A DNA stretch of 64,000 nt. Origin: JAKACA01 sp050744865 (GTDB taxonomy: Bacteria > Actinomycetota > Acidimicrobiia > Acidimicrobiales > Bog-793). The DNA is taken from contig JBOGHW010000062.1 in assembly GCA_050744865.1 (NCBI GenBank), positions 1-64,000 of the forward strand. Reading direction: 5' to 3'. Of this stretch, positions 1 through 7,937 are shown piece after piece (position 1 is the first letter of the stretch; every line of letters begins with the position of its first letter). Under the pieces are notes generated by a model. It had not been told where the DNA came from. It searched no databases and saw nothing but the letters and a program-made list of their open reading frames with translations. The position numbers and the translations under genes were made by a program.

Positions 1-954
1 CGTGGCGTGCACCTCGAGCGTGGCGGGGTAGGGCACCGCCGGCAGTGCCAGGAGCGGCTCGGACCCGGCCAGCTCGCCCACGCTCGGCCAGCGGGGACGG
101 CTCGTGTCCATCGGCGGGTCCTCGATACCTGCGGGGCTGCGCAGGCGGGCATCGCCTTTTGTGGTGAAGAAGCGGTCGAGGCAGGCCTGGGCGGCCTCTG
201 GGGTCTCGGCCGAGAGCGTGCGCCACCAACGACCGGTGGCAAAACGCACGGCCGCCTCGACCGATCCTTTGCGGTTCCCCCGCCGGGGCGGGCAGGGCAC
301 CACCGAGGCGCCGTAGTGCTTGGCGACGGGGGCAAAGCTCGCCTGCACGTCGGAGCTGCCGGGGACGATGACCGTCGCCATACGGTCCACCCGCCACCTC
401 CGTGCCGTGCCGCCGAGGCGACGCAGCACCCCGTCCATGGCTTCGACGAGATGGGCCTGGTCGGTCACCGGGGCGATCACCCCGCGCGTGCGCCCCGAGT
501 ACGGCAGTGTCCCGAGCAGTACGTAGCCGATCCCGCCCCATGGCGAGCGGCGCCGCTCGAACCAGTCCCACTGGATCTCCTCGCCGGGCGGATGGGGTAT
601 CTCGATGGTGTCCCGGCCCCGCACCCCGCTGCACGCCTCGCAGTGCGGGCGCAGAGCTGCCGTGCGCAGCTGGCGGGAGAAGCTCGGGTAGCTCTGCTCG
701 TAGCCGAGCTCGAGCACCTCGTCGAACAGCGCCGTGCCCCATACGTGCGGGTCGTCGGCGAAGCGGGCCTTCAGGTACGGGAAGTACCGTTCGAGGGCTT
801 CCGGCTCAGATCGCCGGCGAACCCCGGGCTCCCGGCCCTCGAGGTACGCCTTGACCGTTCGCCAGTCACAACCGATGTGCCGGCCGATCGCCACGTACGA
901 CCAGCCTCGTTTCCTGAGTGCGTGGACCTCCACGTCGTCTCCCTGTGTGAGCAT
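1..954 (-). CDS. istA: IS21-family transposase (IstA), C-terminus cut by window edge
   Basis: The minus-strand frame is open from ATG at 954 to base 1, giving 318 codons without a stop; IstA proteins are usually about 400-500 residues, so the C-terminus lies outside the window. The N-terminus has a helix-turn-helix (WSYVAIGRHIGCDWRTVKAYL, in two pieces WSYVAIGRHIGC and DWRTVKAYL). The catalytic core reads IQWDWFERR (first Asp), RVDRMATVIV (second Asp) and RRGNRKGSVEAAVRF (Glu), the order expected for IstA DDE enzymes. An AAGGAG sits 9 nt before the ATG. The partner istB would be to the left, outside the window. The family call is from motifs; the exact IS is unknown. Confidence 0.85.
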   Translation of the reverse strand, partial: MLTQGDDVEVHALRKRGWSYVAIGRHIGCDWRTVKAYLEGREPGVRRRSEPEALERYFPYLKARFADDPHVWGTALFDEVLELGYEQSYPSFSRQLRTAALRPHCEACSGVRGRDTIEIPHPPGEEIQWDWFERRRSPWGGIGYVLLGTLPYSGRTRGVIAPVTDQAHLVEAMDGVLRRLGGTARRWRVDRMATVIVPGSSDVQASFAPVAKHYGASVVPCPPRRGNRKGSVEAAVRFATGRWWRTLSAETPEAAQACLDRFFTTKGDARLRSPAGIEDPPMDTSRPRWPSVGELAGSEPLLALPAVPYPATLEVHAT

Positions 955-1180
955 GAGCCAGGGCTCCTTCCCTTCTGGTCGGCTTGGACACCACCAGCTT
1001 GGGAAGGGGCCCGGCCAAATTGGTGGACCCTCCCTCGAGTCCACCCAGGGCACTCAGCTACCTACGTTTCCAGTGATCGAGTTGCTACACGCTTACGTGA
1101 TCCTCAACATCTCGGCCCCCGATGAGTGCCAGGAGGCCGAGGACAGCTGCCAGCACCCGAGCTCTGGCCGGGGCAGGTGG

Positions 1181-1471
1181 GCCCGGCGCTTATGTCCTCC
1201 AGCCGGCGGTCAGCCCGACTCGCGGGCATTTCGGCCGGTGGGGCCCGGCGCTTATGTCCTCAAGCGTCCTCACGCCGGCGGCTGGACCGACTCGCGGGCA
1301 TTTCGGCCGGTGGGGCCCGGCGCTTATGTCCTCAAGCCGACGGTCAGCCCGACCCGCGGACATTTCGGCCGGTGGGGCCCGGCGCTTATGTCCTCAAGTG
1401 TCCCCGAGCCGGCGGCCGGACCCGACTCGCGGGCATTTCGGCCGGTGGGGCCCGGCGCTTATGTCCTCAAG
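1181..1471. repeat. Tandem array of 48-bp stem-loop repeats with alternating spacing
   Basis: Four near-identical 48-bp copies start at 1217, 1289, 1351 and 1424, and a degenerate half copy lies at about 1181-1199. The conserved core is CATTTCGGCCGGTGGGGC followed by CCGGCGCTTATGTCCTCAAG. Copy-to-copy steps are 72, 62 and 73 bp, because two kinds of GC-rich spacer alternate. Within a copy the arms GGACATTTCGGCCGG and CCGGCGCTTATGTCC pair imperfectly (11 of 15 in the copy at 1351; the others have GGGCAT), so each unit can fold as a hairpin. It resembles REP/BIME-type repeats. No transposase is adjacent except the IS21 gene to the left. Confidence 0.9.
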
Positions 1472-1599
1472 TGTCCTCAAGCCAGCGGCCGCCGGCCAGA
1501 CGGAGCCTGCACCGGTAGAGCCCAGGGGGCGCCCGGTTGCCCAGCGAACGAGAGACGATCTGCTGGGCCACCGGCAGCGCACCTTCCTGAGAGTCCCTC

Positions 1600-1647
1600 G
1601 GCTACCCCCAGGTTTGGCTACCCCCAGGTTTGGCTACCCCCGAGTTC
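1600..1647. repeat. 16-bp tandem repeat, about three copies
   Basis: GGCTACCCCCAGGTTT occurs at 1600-1615 and 1616-1631, followed by a degenerate third copy GGCTACCCCCGAGTTC at 1632-1647. It lies downstream of the liv operon and has no visible coding role. Confidence 0.85.
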
Positions 1648-1740
1648 TTGCCCAGGCCGAGTTAGCTTCGGTCCCGGTCAGCGATGTGGCGACATTCGCC
1701 ATGTTGCTGAACGCTCCTGTCCGGAGCGCGAACCGAATCC

Positions 1741-3054
1741 TCAGCCCTTGAAGAGCGCCGGAATCGGCTTCTCGCCTCCCGTGTACGTGGTGATCGGCCC
1801 CGTGTTAGTTGAGACATAAGTCGGGCTGATGGCGGATATCACGCCGTTCTCGATCTTCACGATCTCGGAACCCGAGTAGCCATAGTGGTCGGTCTTCGAG
1901 TAGGCGAAGGGAACCAGCCCCGAACTGGCGAAGCCTGCTCCGTGATCCTCGATGGCAGCGACAAGGCCGGCACGTGTCAGGTTCTTTCCAGCGGCCTCGA
2001 GGGCCTGCACCACCGTGAAGCCGAGGGCGGCGCCGTACTCGCTGTTGCCGTCCCAGTGGTAACCCTTGTCGTACTTCCCGAGGACTGTCTTCATCAGCTG
2101 GACCCACGGGTTCGACGAGTCGGACTCCGGCGGGAAATAGGAGTTCGAGACTATGCCGTTCAGCAGCGCTTCGCCTGCTGCGCCCTTTGAGAACGACGAC
2201 AGCAGACCCGTAAGGGTCGGCGGGTCCGCACCCACGCTCGACACCACCCAGTGCGGCGCGTAGCCGATGGAAGCGGCGGCCAGCAGTGCCAGAGCCGTGG
2301 CGGCAGGGATCGTGTAAAGGACGACTACGTTGGCGCCCGCCGCCTTCAGAGCGGTGATCTGGTCACCGAGCCCGGCAGCGAGGCCGGCGGAGGTTCCCTG
2401 GTAGTTCTGGCTGCCGACGACGGCGGACGACGGAATCTCCTCGTTGAGACCCTTCACACCGTCCTGACCGAACTCGTCGTCCTGGTACAGGTATCCGACC
2501 TTGTCGCCGCTGTACGTCTGCTTGACGTACTGACCGAGGATCTTGCCCTCGACGATGTAGTTCGGCTGGAACCCGAAGACGTCGGGCTCGCTCGGCGTGC
2601 TCCAGCAGGCGCAACCGCTCTCCACGAAGATGTCGGGCACGCCTTGCGCCTTGAGATAGGCCTCCACAGCCAACTGCGTGGGCGTGCCGAGTGCTCCGAT
2701 GTCGGCGAAGATGTTGTCGTTCTGCACCAGCAGACGGGTCTTCTGCACCGTGAGAGTGGGGTCGTACTGGTCGTTCTCGATGATGTACTTGATCTTTCGG
2801 CCGTAGACACCGCCCTTAGAATTGATGTACTGGAAGACGGCATTGACCGCAGGCGCGATCTCGTCGTACCCGGGAGCCGCCGCCCCAGTGAGCGGCGTAG
2901 TGGTGCCGAGGACGATCGTGTGGGCGCTGACCCCCGGCGTGACAACAGCAGCCGGGGACTTCGTAGTGCCGCACGCTGCAGCCACCAGTGCGGCGGCAGC
3001 AAGTGCCGAGGCGACGGCCGCATCTCGGCGCTTATGTGCAACATGAGCTTTCAT
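1741..3054 (-). CDS. ABC transporter substrate-binding lipoprotein (branched-chain amino acid/amide type)
   Basis: A 437-residue periplasmic-binding protein of the Leu/Ile/Val-binding (Peripla_BP_6) type. The N-terminus has a basic stretch, a hydrophobic run and a lipobox LVAAACG near residue 29, so it should be a membrane-anchored lipoprotein. Typical family words follow: IVLGTTTPLTGAAAPG, YINSKGGVYGRKI and VGYLYQDDEFGQDG. It captures a small ligand for LivH/LivM. ATG at 3054 overlaps the stop of livM (ATGA), so it is translated last in the livG-F-H-M-binding-protein operon. The ligand cannot be read from sequence; amides, urea or branched-chain amino acids are all possible. Confidence 0.92.
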   Translation of the reverse strand: MKAHVAHKRRDAAVASALAAAALVAAACGTTKSPAAVVTPGVSAHTIVLGTTTPLTGAAAPGYDEIAPAVNAVFQYINSKGGVYGRKIKYIIENDQYDPTLTVQKTRLLVQNDNIFADIGALGTPTQLAVEAYLKAQGVPDIFVESGCACWSTPSEPDVFGFQPNYIVEGKILGQYVKQTYSGDKVGYLYQDDEFGQDGVKGLNEEIPSSAVVGSQNYQGTSAGLAAGLGDQITALKAAGANVVVLYTIPAATALALLAAASIGYAPHWVVSSVGADPPTLTGLLSSFSKGAAGEALLNGIVSNSYFPPESDSSNPWVQLMKTVLGKYDKGYHWDGNSEYGAALGFTVVQALEAAGKNLTRAGLVAAIEDHGAGFASSGLVPFAYSKTDHYGYSGSEIVKIENGVISAISPTYVSTNTGPITTYTGGEKPIPALFKG

Positions 3055-4136
3055 GGGCTGGTCCTTTCAAGTGACGGTGTAGGCGGGGGGGTGGGATCTG
3101 GTGGCACGGGGCTGGCTGACGACGTCAGGCGCTGTACCAGGCGGGTGGCGACTCGCCAAGTCGACCGCAACCACCCTTGGATGCCCGAGGGCGCCAGCAT
3201 CATGATGACGATGATGAGCAGGCCGAAGACTGCGTCTTGGAGGTTAGCGCTGACGCCGCCCGACCAGTTGAAGTGCCCCGAGATACTCGACGACCATTCC
3301 GGTATGTAGACGAGGGCGAGAGCTCCCCACCAAGCGCCGAGCAGCGAGCCGCTCCCTCCGATGACCATGCCCGCCAGCAGCTGGATGGACAGGAACAAGC
3401 TGAAGCTGTCGGGGCTGACTATCCCGTCCCACAGTGCGAACAGGGCTCCAGCGAGCCCGGCTGCAGCCGAGCTGACGATGAAGGCGAGGACCCTGAGCCG
3501 CGCCGGGTTGAGGCCGGCTGCTGAAGCGGCGATCTCGTCGTCGCGAACGGCTTTCAGGGCGCGTCCGTACCTGCTCTTCATGAAGTTGGCGAGCAGCACC
3601 ATTGTGACCACGGCACCGAAGAGCGTGATCCAGGCAAGCCACCTGTCGGCGTTCACGGCAGGAGGCGGCGTCGGGGGGTTGACGATCACACCCTGGTCTC
3701 CGTTGAAGACACTGGCGAACTTACTGGGCAGGTCTTGCGCCGCCAGTGCCAGCGCCAGCGTGACGCCGGCAAGATACGGGCCTTTCAGACGCGCCGCCGG
3801 CAGGCCGATCAGGAAGCCGAGGACCGCCGCGGCGACCACACCGACAAGGATGGGCACGACTAGCGGCATGTCGAAGTGCTCCATGAACACGCCGGCTGCA
3901 TATGCCCCCGTAGCCATGAAGGCACCATGACCGAGCGAGATCTGCCCGCTGACGCCGGTGAGCACCGTCAAGCCGGCAATGGCGATCGCGTACCAACCGA
4001 TCTCGGCAAGGTTCGTGTCACTGTAGGGAGTGACGCTGATGGTCAACAAGTACAGGATGACGCCGCCCGCCACTGCCAAGATCAAGTGGCGCAGCAGAGG
4101 TTGCCTCGGAAGCCGCAGCCACTTCGGGACCGTCAT
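3051..4136 (-). CDS. livM: Branched-chain amino acid/amide ABC transporter permease LivM
   Basis: A 361-residue inner-membrane permease. The start is ATG at 4136, which overlaps the livH stop (ATGA); a longer upstream frame exists but lies inside livH. The conserved LivM pattern is visible: TVLTGVSGQISLGHGAFMATGAYAA, here split as TVLTGVSGQISLGHG and AFMATGAYAA, then GLPAARLKGPYLAGVTLALA and the cytoplasmic coupling segment MKSRYGRALKAVRDDEIAA. The C-terminus ends in a Pro/Ser-rich tail. It forms the membrane channel with LivH and is powered by LivG and LivF. Confidence 0.95.
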   Translation of the reverse strand: MTVPKWLRLPRQPLLRHLILAVAGGVILYLLTISVTPYSDTNLAEIGWYAIAIAGLTVLTGVSGQISLGHGAFMATGAYAAGVFMEHFDMPLVVPILVGVVAAAVLGFLIGLPAARLKGPYLAGVTLALALAAQDLPSKFASVFNGDQGVIVNPPTPPPAVNADRWLAWITLFGAVVTMVLLANFMKSRYGRALKAVRDDEIAASAAGLNPARLRVLAFIVSSAAAGLAGALFALWDGIVSPDSFSLFLSIQLLAGMVIGGSGSLLGAWWGALALVYIPEWSSSISGHFNWSGGVSANLQDAVFGLLIIVIMMLAPSGIQGWLRSTWRVATRLVQRLTSSASPVPPDPTPPPTPSLERTSP

Positions 4137-5011
4137 ACTCGTCGTGCCTTGGTTCGGGAGAAGATGCCCTCCGGCCGCACCGACAACACCCCTATCAACA
4201 AGAGGGCAGCGCCCGTTGTCTCCATGCTCGAACCCAGGTACCCACCCACGTAGGAAATTCCGAGACCGGTCGCCAGACCACCGATCAACGAACCGAGCGG
4301 GCTGTCGAGACCGCCCAGCACGGCGGCTGCGAAGCCATAGACGAGTATCGGGTCCATCATGTTCGGCGAGAGGAGGATCTTCGGCGCGACGAGCAAGCCT
4401 GCGAGCGCCCCCGCCAGCGTGGCGAAGGCCCAACCCGCAGTGAATACGCGACCCACTCGTACTCCGAGAAGGCGAGCCGTCTCCGGCGCAAAGGCCGCGG
4501 CCCGCATCCGGAGGCCGAGGTTGGTTCTCCGAAAGAGGATGAGCATTGCGATCATGAGCACGAGCACTGAGCCGAGCACGAACACGTCGAAGTGCGAGAA
4601 CTCGAGCTGTGTGTGCCCGGCCACGAGCCCGATCTGGGAGAAAGCCGGTTCAAAACCGCGGTCTCCCGAGCCCCAGATCGCTCCCACCACAGACTCGATC
4701 AGGATGAGGGCCCCGATCGACACAACGACCGGGTTGAGCTCGGGCTTGCCGTAGAGCGGCCGGATGAGCACCCGCTCGGACAGGGCGCCGAACACAAGGC
4801 CGGCCACGAGGGCCGCGACGAAGGCCAGCCAGTAATTGAGGGACTTGTCGAGCAGCGTGACGGCGACGTAGGTGGTGAGGGTGGCCAGCGCGCCCTGCGC
4901 GAAGTTGATGATGCGAGTGGCTCTCCAGATCAGCACGAGGCCGAGCGCGACTGCCGCGTAGATCATTCCGAAGCTGATGCCGTTCAGGGTCAGATCAACG
5001 AAACGCCCCAT
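4133..5011 (-). CDS. livH: Branched-chain amino acid/amide ABC transporter permease LivH
   Basis: A 292-residue permease with about eight hydrophobic segments. Family words include LNGISFGMIYAAVALGLVLI, INFAQGALATLTTYVAV and the coupling loop LRMRAAAFAPETARLLGV. The ATG at 5011 lies two bases beyond the livF stop and its own stop overlaps livM, so translation is coupled along the operon. It pairs with LivM as the transmembrane part of the importer. Confidence 0.95.
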   Translation of the reverse strand: MGRFVDLTLNGISFGMIYAAVALGLVLIWRATRIINFAQGALATLTTYVAVTLLDKSLNYWLAFVAALVAGLVFGALSERVLIRPLYGKPELNPVVVSIGALILIESVVGAIWGSGDRGFEPAFSQIGLVAGHTQLEFSHFDVFVLGSVLVLMIAMLILFRRTNLGLRMRAAAFAPETARLLGVRVGRVFTAGWAFATLAGALAGLLVAPKILLSPNMMDPILVYGFAAAVLGGLDSPLGSLIGGLATGLGISYVGGYLGSSMETTGAALLLIGVLSVRPEGIFSRTKARRV

Positions 5012-5013
5012 CC

Positions 5014-5721
5014 TCAGAACCCCAGATACCCATGACGCAGATCGTCCTCGGAAACGAGCTTGGAAGCTTCGCCGGCTACTACTACCCGGCCCAGGTTGAG
5101 CACGATGGCCACGTCGGCGATCGAAAGGGCACTCCTGGCGTTCTGCTCGACGAGCAGGACGGTCAGGCCGTCTCGGTGAGCGAAGTCCCGGATGACGCGC
5201 ATCAGCTCGGCGGTGACCAAGGGCGCCAGACCGAGCGAAGGCTCGTCCAACAACAGGACGGTAGGGTTGGACGCCAGCGCCCGTCCGATGGCCAGCATCT
5301 GGCGCTCACCGCCTGAGAGAGTGGCGGCAAGCAGACGGCGCCGGGCCGCAAGGGGTGGAAACATCTCGAAGGCCCGCTCAACCGACTCGGCCAAATCGGA
5401 CTTGCGGCGGAGCAAGAGGGCACCGAGCCGCAGGTTCTCCTCGACGGTGAGCTCGGTGATGACGCCACGACCCTCGGGGACGTGAGCGATGCCGCGCCGA
5501 ACGATCTCCTCCGGCAGGCGTCCGGCGATCTCCTTGCCGTCGAGCCTGATCGAGCCCTCCTTGACTGCAACCAGGCCGGAGATGGCGCGCAACAACGTCG
5601 TCTTGCCGGCACCGTTGGCACCGAGCACGGCCGTGATCGAGCCGCTATTGGCCACCAGGGAGACGTCGGTCAGCGGACGGATCGGCCCGTAGGTGACCGA
5701 GACAGCGTCAACCTCGAGCAC
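5014..5721 (-). CDS. livF: Branched-chain amino acid ABC transporter ATPase LivF
   Basis: A 235-residue ABC ATPase. The Walker A motif is GANGAGKTT, the signature LSGGERQ, and the Walker B VLLLDEPSLGLAP, all intact. The short form without a long C-terminal extension and the ending GYLGF are typical of LivF. It follows livG with an 8-base gap and drives the LivHM importer. Confidence 0.95.
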   Translation of the reverse strand: MLEVDAVSVTYGPIRPLTDVSLVANSGSITAVLGANGAGKTTLLRAISGLVAVKEGSIRLDGKEIAGRLPEEIVRRGIAHVPEGRGVITELTVEENLRLGALLLRRKSDLAESVERAFEMFPPLAARRRLLAATLSGGERQMLAIGRALASNPTVLLLDEPSLGLAPLVTAELMRVIRDFAHRDGLTVLLVEQNARSALSIADVAIVLNLGRVVVAGEASKLVSEDDLRHGYLGF

Positions 5722-5729
5722 GGGTCACC

Positions 5730-6539
5730 TCAAGCATGCGAGCTCGCAGAGGTCTCCTCGGCGTCGATCTCGACGCCTAGATAAGCCGTCGTGACAGCCG
5801 GATCGGCTCGGATCTCGGCTGGCGAGCCGGAGGCGATCACCTTCCCGAAGTTGAGCACGACTATCCGGTCACAGGTCGCCATGACGAGGTCCATGTTGTG
5901 CTCGACGACGAGCACGCCCATCTCTCTCTTCAAGACGGCAAGCAGCTCTGCCAGCTCCGAGATGTCCGAAGCCGAGAGCCCGCTAGCCGGCTCGTCCATC
6001 ATCACGAGGGTTGGCTCGGAGACGAGGGCGCGTGCGAGGGCGATGCGTTTCTGGACGGGGTATGGCAGAGAGGACGGAAACCGGCCGGCGAATTCGGCGA
6101 CGTGCAACCTCTCGAGGGCTGACATCGCTCGCTCGCGCTGCTGCCGCTCGTCTCGGCTCGACCTCCGCAGGCCGAGCATGGCGGAGGCCCAACCGGAGCG
6201 GGCGACCGGTGTGGTCCCGACCAGGACGTTGTCGAGGACGTCGCAGCCATCGAAGAGGCCAACTCCCTGCAGCGTGCGGGCGATGCCCAAACTCGCCAGG
6301 TCGTGGGGGTGGTGGCGATGGAGCTGGCGCCCTTGCCAGACGACCGTACCGGACTCGGCCCGGACGAAGCCGCACACCACGTTGAACAGAGTCGTCTTGC
6401 CGGCTCCATTCGGCCCGATCACGCCGACAACCTCTCCCACCGACGCCTCGATCGAGACGTTGTCGAGCACGCTGAGCCCCCCGAACCTCACGGTCACGGC
6501 GTCGACCACGAGACCGGCCTTACGGGACGGTGCTGTCAC
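5730..6539 (-). CDS. livG: Branched-chain amino acid ABC transporter ATPase LivG
   Basis: ABC ATPase, first gene of the liv operon. I take GTG at 6539 as the start (269 residues, close to the usual 250-260), because the open frame continues upstream without family similarity; no strong ribosome site decides it. The Walker A GPNGAGKTT and the C-terminal GVLVVEHNMDLVMATCDRI are good. The helical-domain signature is unusual: the region normally LSYGQQRR reads LPYPVQKRI, and Walker B is TLVMMDEPASGLS. LivF keeps a normal signature, so the pair could still hydrolyse ATP at one site. Regulation is not evident in 6540-6703. Confidence 0.88.
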   Translation of the reverse strand: MTAPSRKAGLVVDAVTVRFGGLSVLDNVSIEASVGEVVGVIGPNGAGKTTLFNVVCGFVRAESGTVVWQGRQLHRHHPHDLASLGIARTLQGVGLFDGCDVLDNVLVGTTPVARSGWASAMLGLRRSSRDERQQRERAMSALERLHVAEFAGRFPSSLPYPVQKRIALARALVSEPTLVMMDEPASGLSASDISELAELLAVLKREMGVLVVEHNMDLVMATCDRIVVLNFGKVIASGSPAEIRADPAVTTAYLGVEIDAEETSASSHA

Positions 6540-6703
6540 AACAGCACTGCTACGGCCATCCGGCCTGCCGAGAAAGGATTGCCGAAGGTCATCGATACAA
6601 TTCTCCCGATTGGTACGTCCAGTTGTTTCGCGACCATAGACCGTAACCTGCTGGTGTCGCCTACTGCTCGATCGCCACAACCTGCGGCAGGCGTCGGTGG
6701 CAG

Positions 6704-6907
6704 CTAGGGCAAAGTGCCGCTTCTCGGTCGGCCGCGCTTGGGCAGGGGTGCCGCCTTCTTCGGCATGCGCCCGGCGTCGGCGAGCGCTCGGCGGAGGAGC
6801 ATCTCGATCTGGGCGTTGACGCTCCGGAACTCGTCGCCGGCCCAGCGCATCAATGCATCGTGAACGGCTGGGTCGACGCGGAGCAATACCTGCCGGCGCT
6901 CGCTCAC
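6704..6907 (-). CDS. Ribbon-helix-helix (Arc-like) DNA-binding protein
   Basis: A 67-residue protein starting at GTG 6907, which overlaps the stop of the SPFH gene (GTGA). The segment RRQVLLRVDPAVHDALMRWA followed by NAQIEMLLRRAL has the beta-strand, helix, helix pattern of Arc/MetJ-type ribbon-helix-helix proteins, and a basic Pro-rich tail follows. Small RHH genes paired with SPFH genes are common in actinobacteria. It may bind the palindrome at 7824-7851 and repress its own operon; that link is inference. It could also be read as an antitoxin-like protein, but no toxin is adjacent. Confidence 0.75.
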   Translation of the reverse strand: MSERRQVLLRVDPAVHDALMRWAGDEFRSVNAQIEMLLRRALADAGRMPKKAAPLPKRGRPRSGTLP

Positions 6908-7809
6908 GTATAAAGGGAACCGGCGTTGACGACCGGTGACGGCGGTTGGTCTCCGCACAGCACCACCAGCAAGTTGCTCACCATGCTGGCCTTCCGCTCC
7001 TCGTCGAGAGAGACGACGTCATTCTCCGCCAGCCTGTTCAACGCCAGTTCCACCATCCCGACGGCGCCTTCGACGATCCGCGTCCGGGCCGCCACGACGG
7101 CGTTGGCCTGCTGGCGGCGCAGCATCGCCTGGGCGATCTCTGGTGCGTAGGCGAGGTGCGAGATGCGGACCTCCACGATTTCGACGCCGGCGATCGACAC
7201 TCGCTCGGCGACTTCGTGGGCCAGCTCGGCGGCGACCAAGTCCGTGGACCCGCGCAGCGATGTGCCAGCCCCAGTGGTGTCGTCGTAGGGGTGGCTCATC
7301 GAGACGTGGCGGAGCGCCGACTCTGACTGCACGGACACGAACGCCTGGTAGCTGTCGACTGCGTAGCGCGACTTGGCCGTGTCGGCGACCTGCCAGACCA
7401 CGATTGCCGCGATCTCGACGGGATTGCCGTCGGCGTCGTTGACCTTCAAGTGGTTGGTCTCGAAGTTGCGGGCCCTGACGCTGATCTTGTAGCGCACCGT
7501 GAGCGGTAGTACCCACCAGAAGCCCGGTTTGCGGACGGTGCCGACGTAGCTGCCGAAGAACTGGACGACCGAAGTCTGGCCCGGCGTCACGACCACCAGC
7601 GAGCTGCCTACGACGACGAAGACGGCGATCGGCAGCCATAGCAGCGCAACCTCGTGCTGCGCGCTGAGCACTATGCCCGCCACGCTGGCTGCGAGAACCA
7701 GCGCTCCCAGCCAGCCGTTGATCGCAGCAGCGGGGCGCTGCGTGATGTCGACCCGTGCTCCCGTGTGCCCGACGGGTTCGGCACTTGTTGATGACTCGAT
7801 GTTGCTCAT
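6904..7809 (-). CDS. SPFH/Band 7 (stomatin/flotillin-like) membrane protein
   Basis: A 301-residue protein with two hydrophobic segments (about residues 32-72: GWLGALVLAASVAGIVLS and LLWLPIAVFVVVGSSLVVV) followed by a Band 7 domain. Family words are VVQFFGSYVGTVRKPGFWWV, NPVEIAAIVVWQVADTAKS, AYAPEIAQAMLRRQQANAVV and the motif IVEGAV. Such proteins organise membrane microdomains or protease complexes. A ribosome site GGAGGAG lies just before the ATG at 7809. It forms a two-gene operon with the RHH protein behind a strong palindromic operator. Confidence 0.9.
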   Translation of the reverse strand: MSNIESSTSAEPVGHTGARVDITQRPAAAINGWLGALVLAASVAGIVLSAQHEVALLWLPIAVFVVVGSSLVVVTPGQTSVVQFFGSYVGTVRKPGFWWVLPLTVRYKISVRARNFETNHLKVNDADGNPVEIAAIVVWQVADTAKSRYAVDSYQAFVSVQSESALRHVSMSHPYDDTTGAGTSLRGSTDLVAAELAHEVAERVSIAGVEIVEVRISHLAYAPEIAQAMLRRQQANAVVAARTRIVEGAVGMVELALNRLAENDVVSLDEERKASMVSNLLVVLCGDQPPSPVVNAGSLYT

Positions 7810-7823
7810 AGCCGCTCCTCCAT

Positions 7824-7851
7824 AAAAGTGATAGCAAATACTATCACTTTT
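7824..7851. promoter_or_regulatory. Perfect inverted repeat operator upstream of SPFH-RHH operon
   Basis: AAAAGTGATAG (7824-7834) and CTATCACTTTT (7841-7851) form a perfect 11-bp inverted repeat around a 6-bp spacer. On the minus strand it contains a TAGTAT -10-like word and ends just before the GGAGGAG ribosome site. It is an AT-rich island in GC-rich DNA. The position suggests an operator, most simply for the RHH protein of the same operon. Confidence 0.8.
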
Positions 7852-7937
7852 CTGCGTGGCGGAGGCGGCGGCCTGCTAACGGGCGGTTCGGCGCAGGTCG
7901 GCCACTGTGTGGTCGCCGCCGTGCGGCTATAGGCGCT

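Larger units (their letters stand above)
955..1740. other. Gene-poor interval with repeats
   Basis: No convincing gene is seen between the transposase start and the end of the liv operon. The interval holds the upstream and probable end region of the IS21 element (955-1040, with GGTGGTGTCC- and GGTCCACC-like words, no defined terminal repeat found), an array of 48-bp stem-loop repeats (1181-1471) and a short 16-bp tandem repeat (about 1600-1647). Open frames here are produced by the repeats. Confidence 0.7.

Noticed and set aside
7..1125. Long plus-strand open frame of 372 codons
   Set aside because: It is antisense to the IS21 transposase, which has clear family motifs on the minus strand; the frame reflects high GC content.
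734..1819. Open frames through the 48-bp repeat array
   Set aside because: The frames are produced by the repeat units (repeated GPGAYVLK-like words) and have no start site or family similarity.
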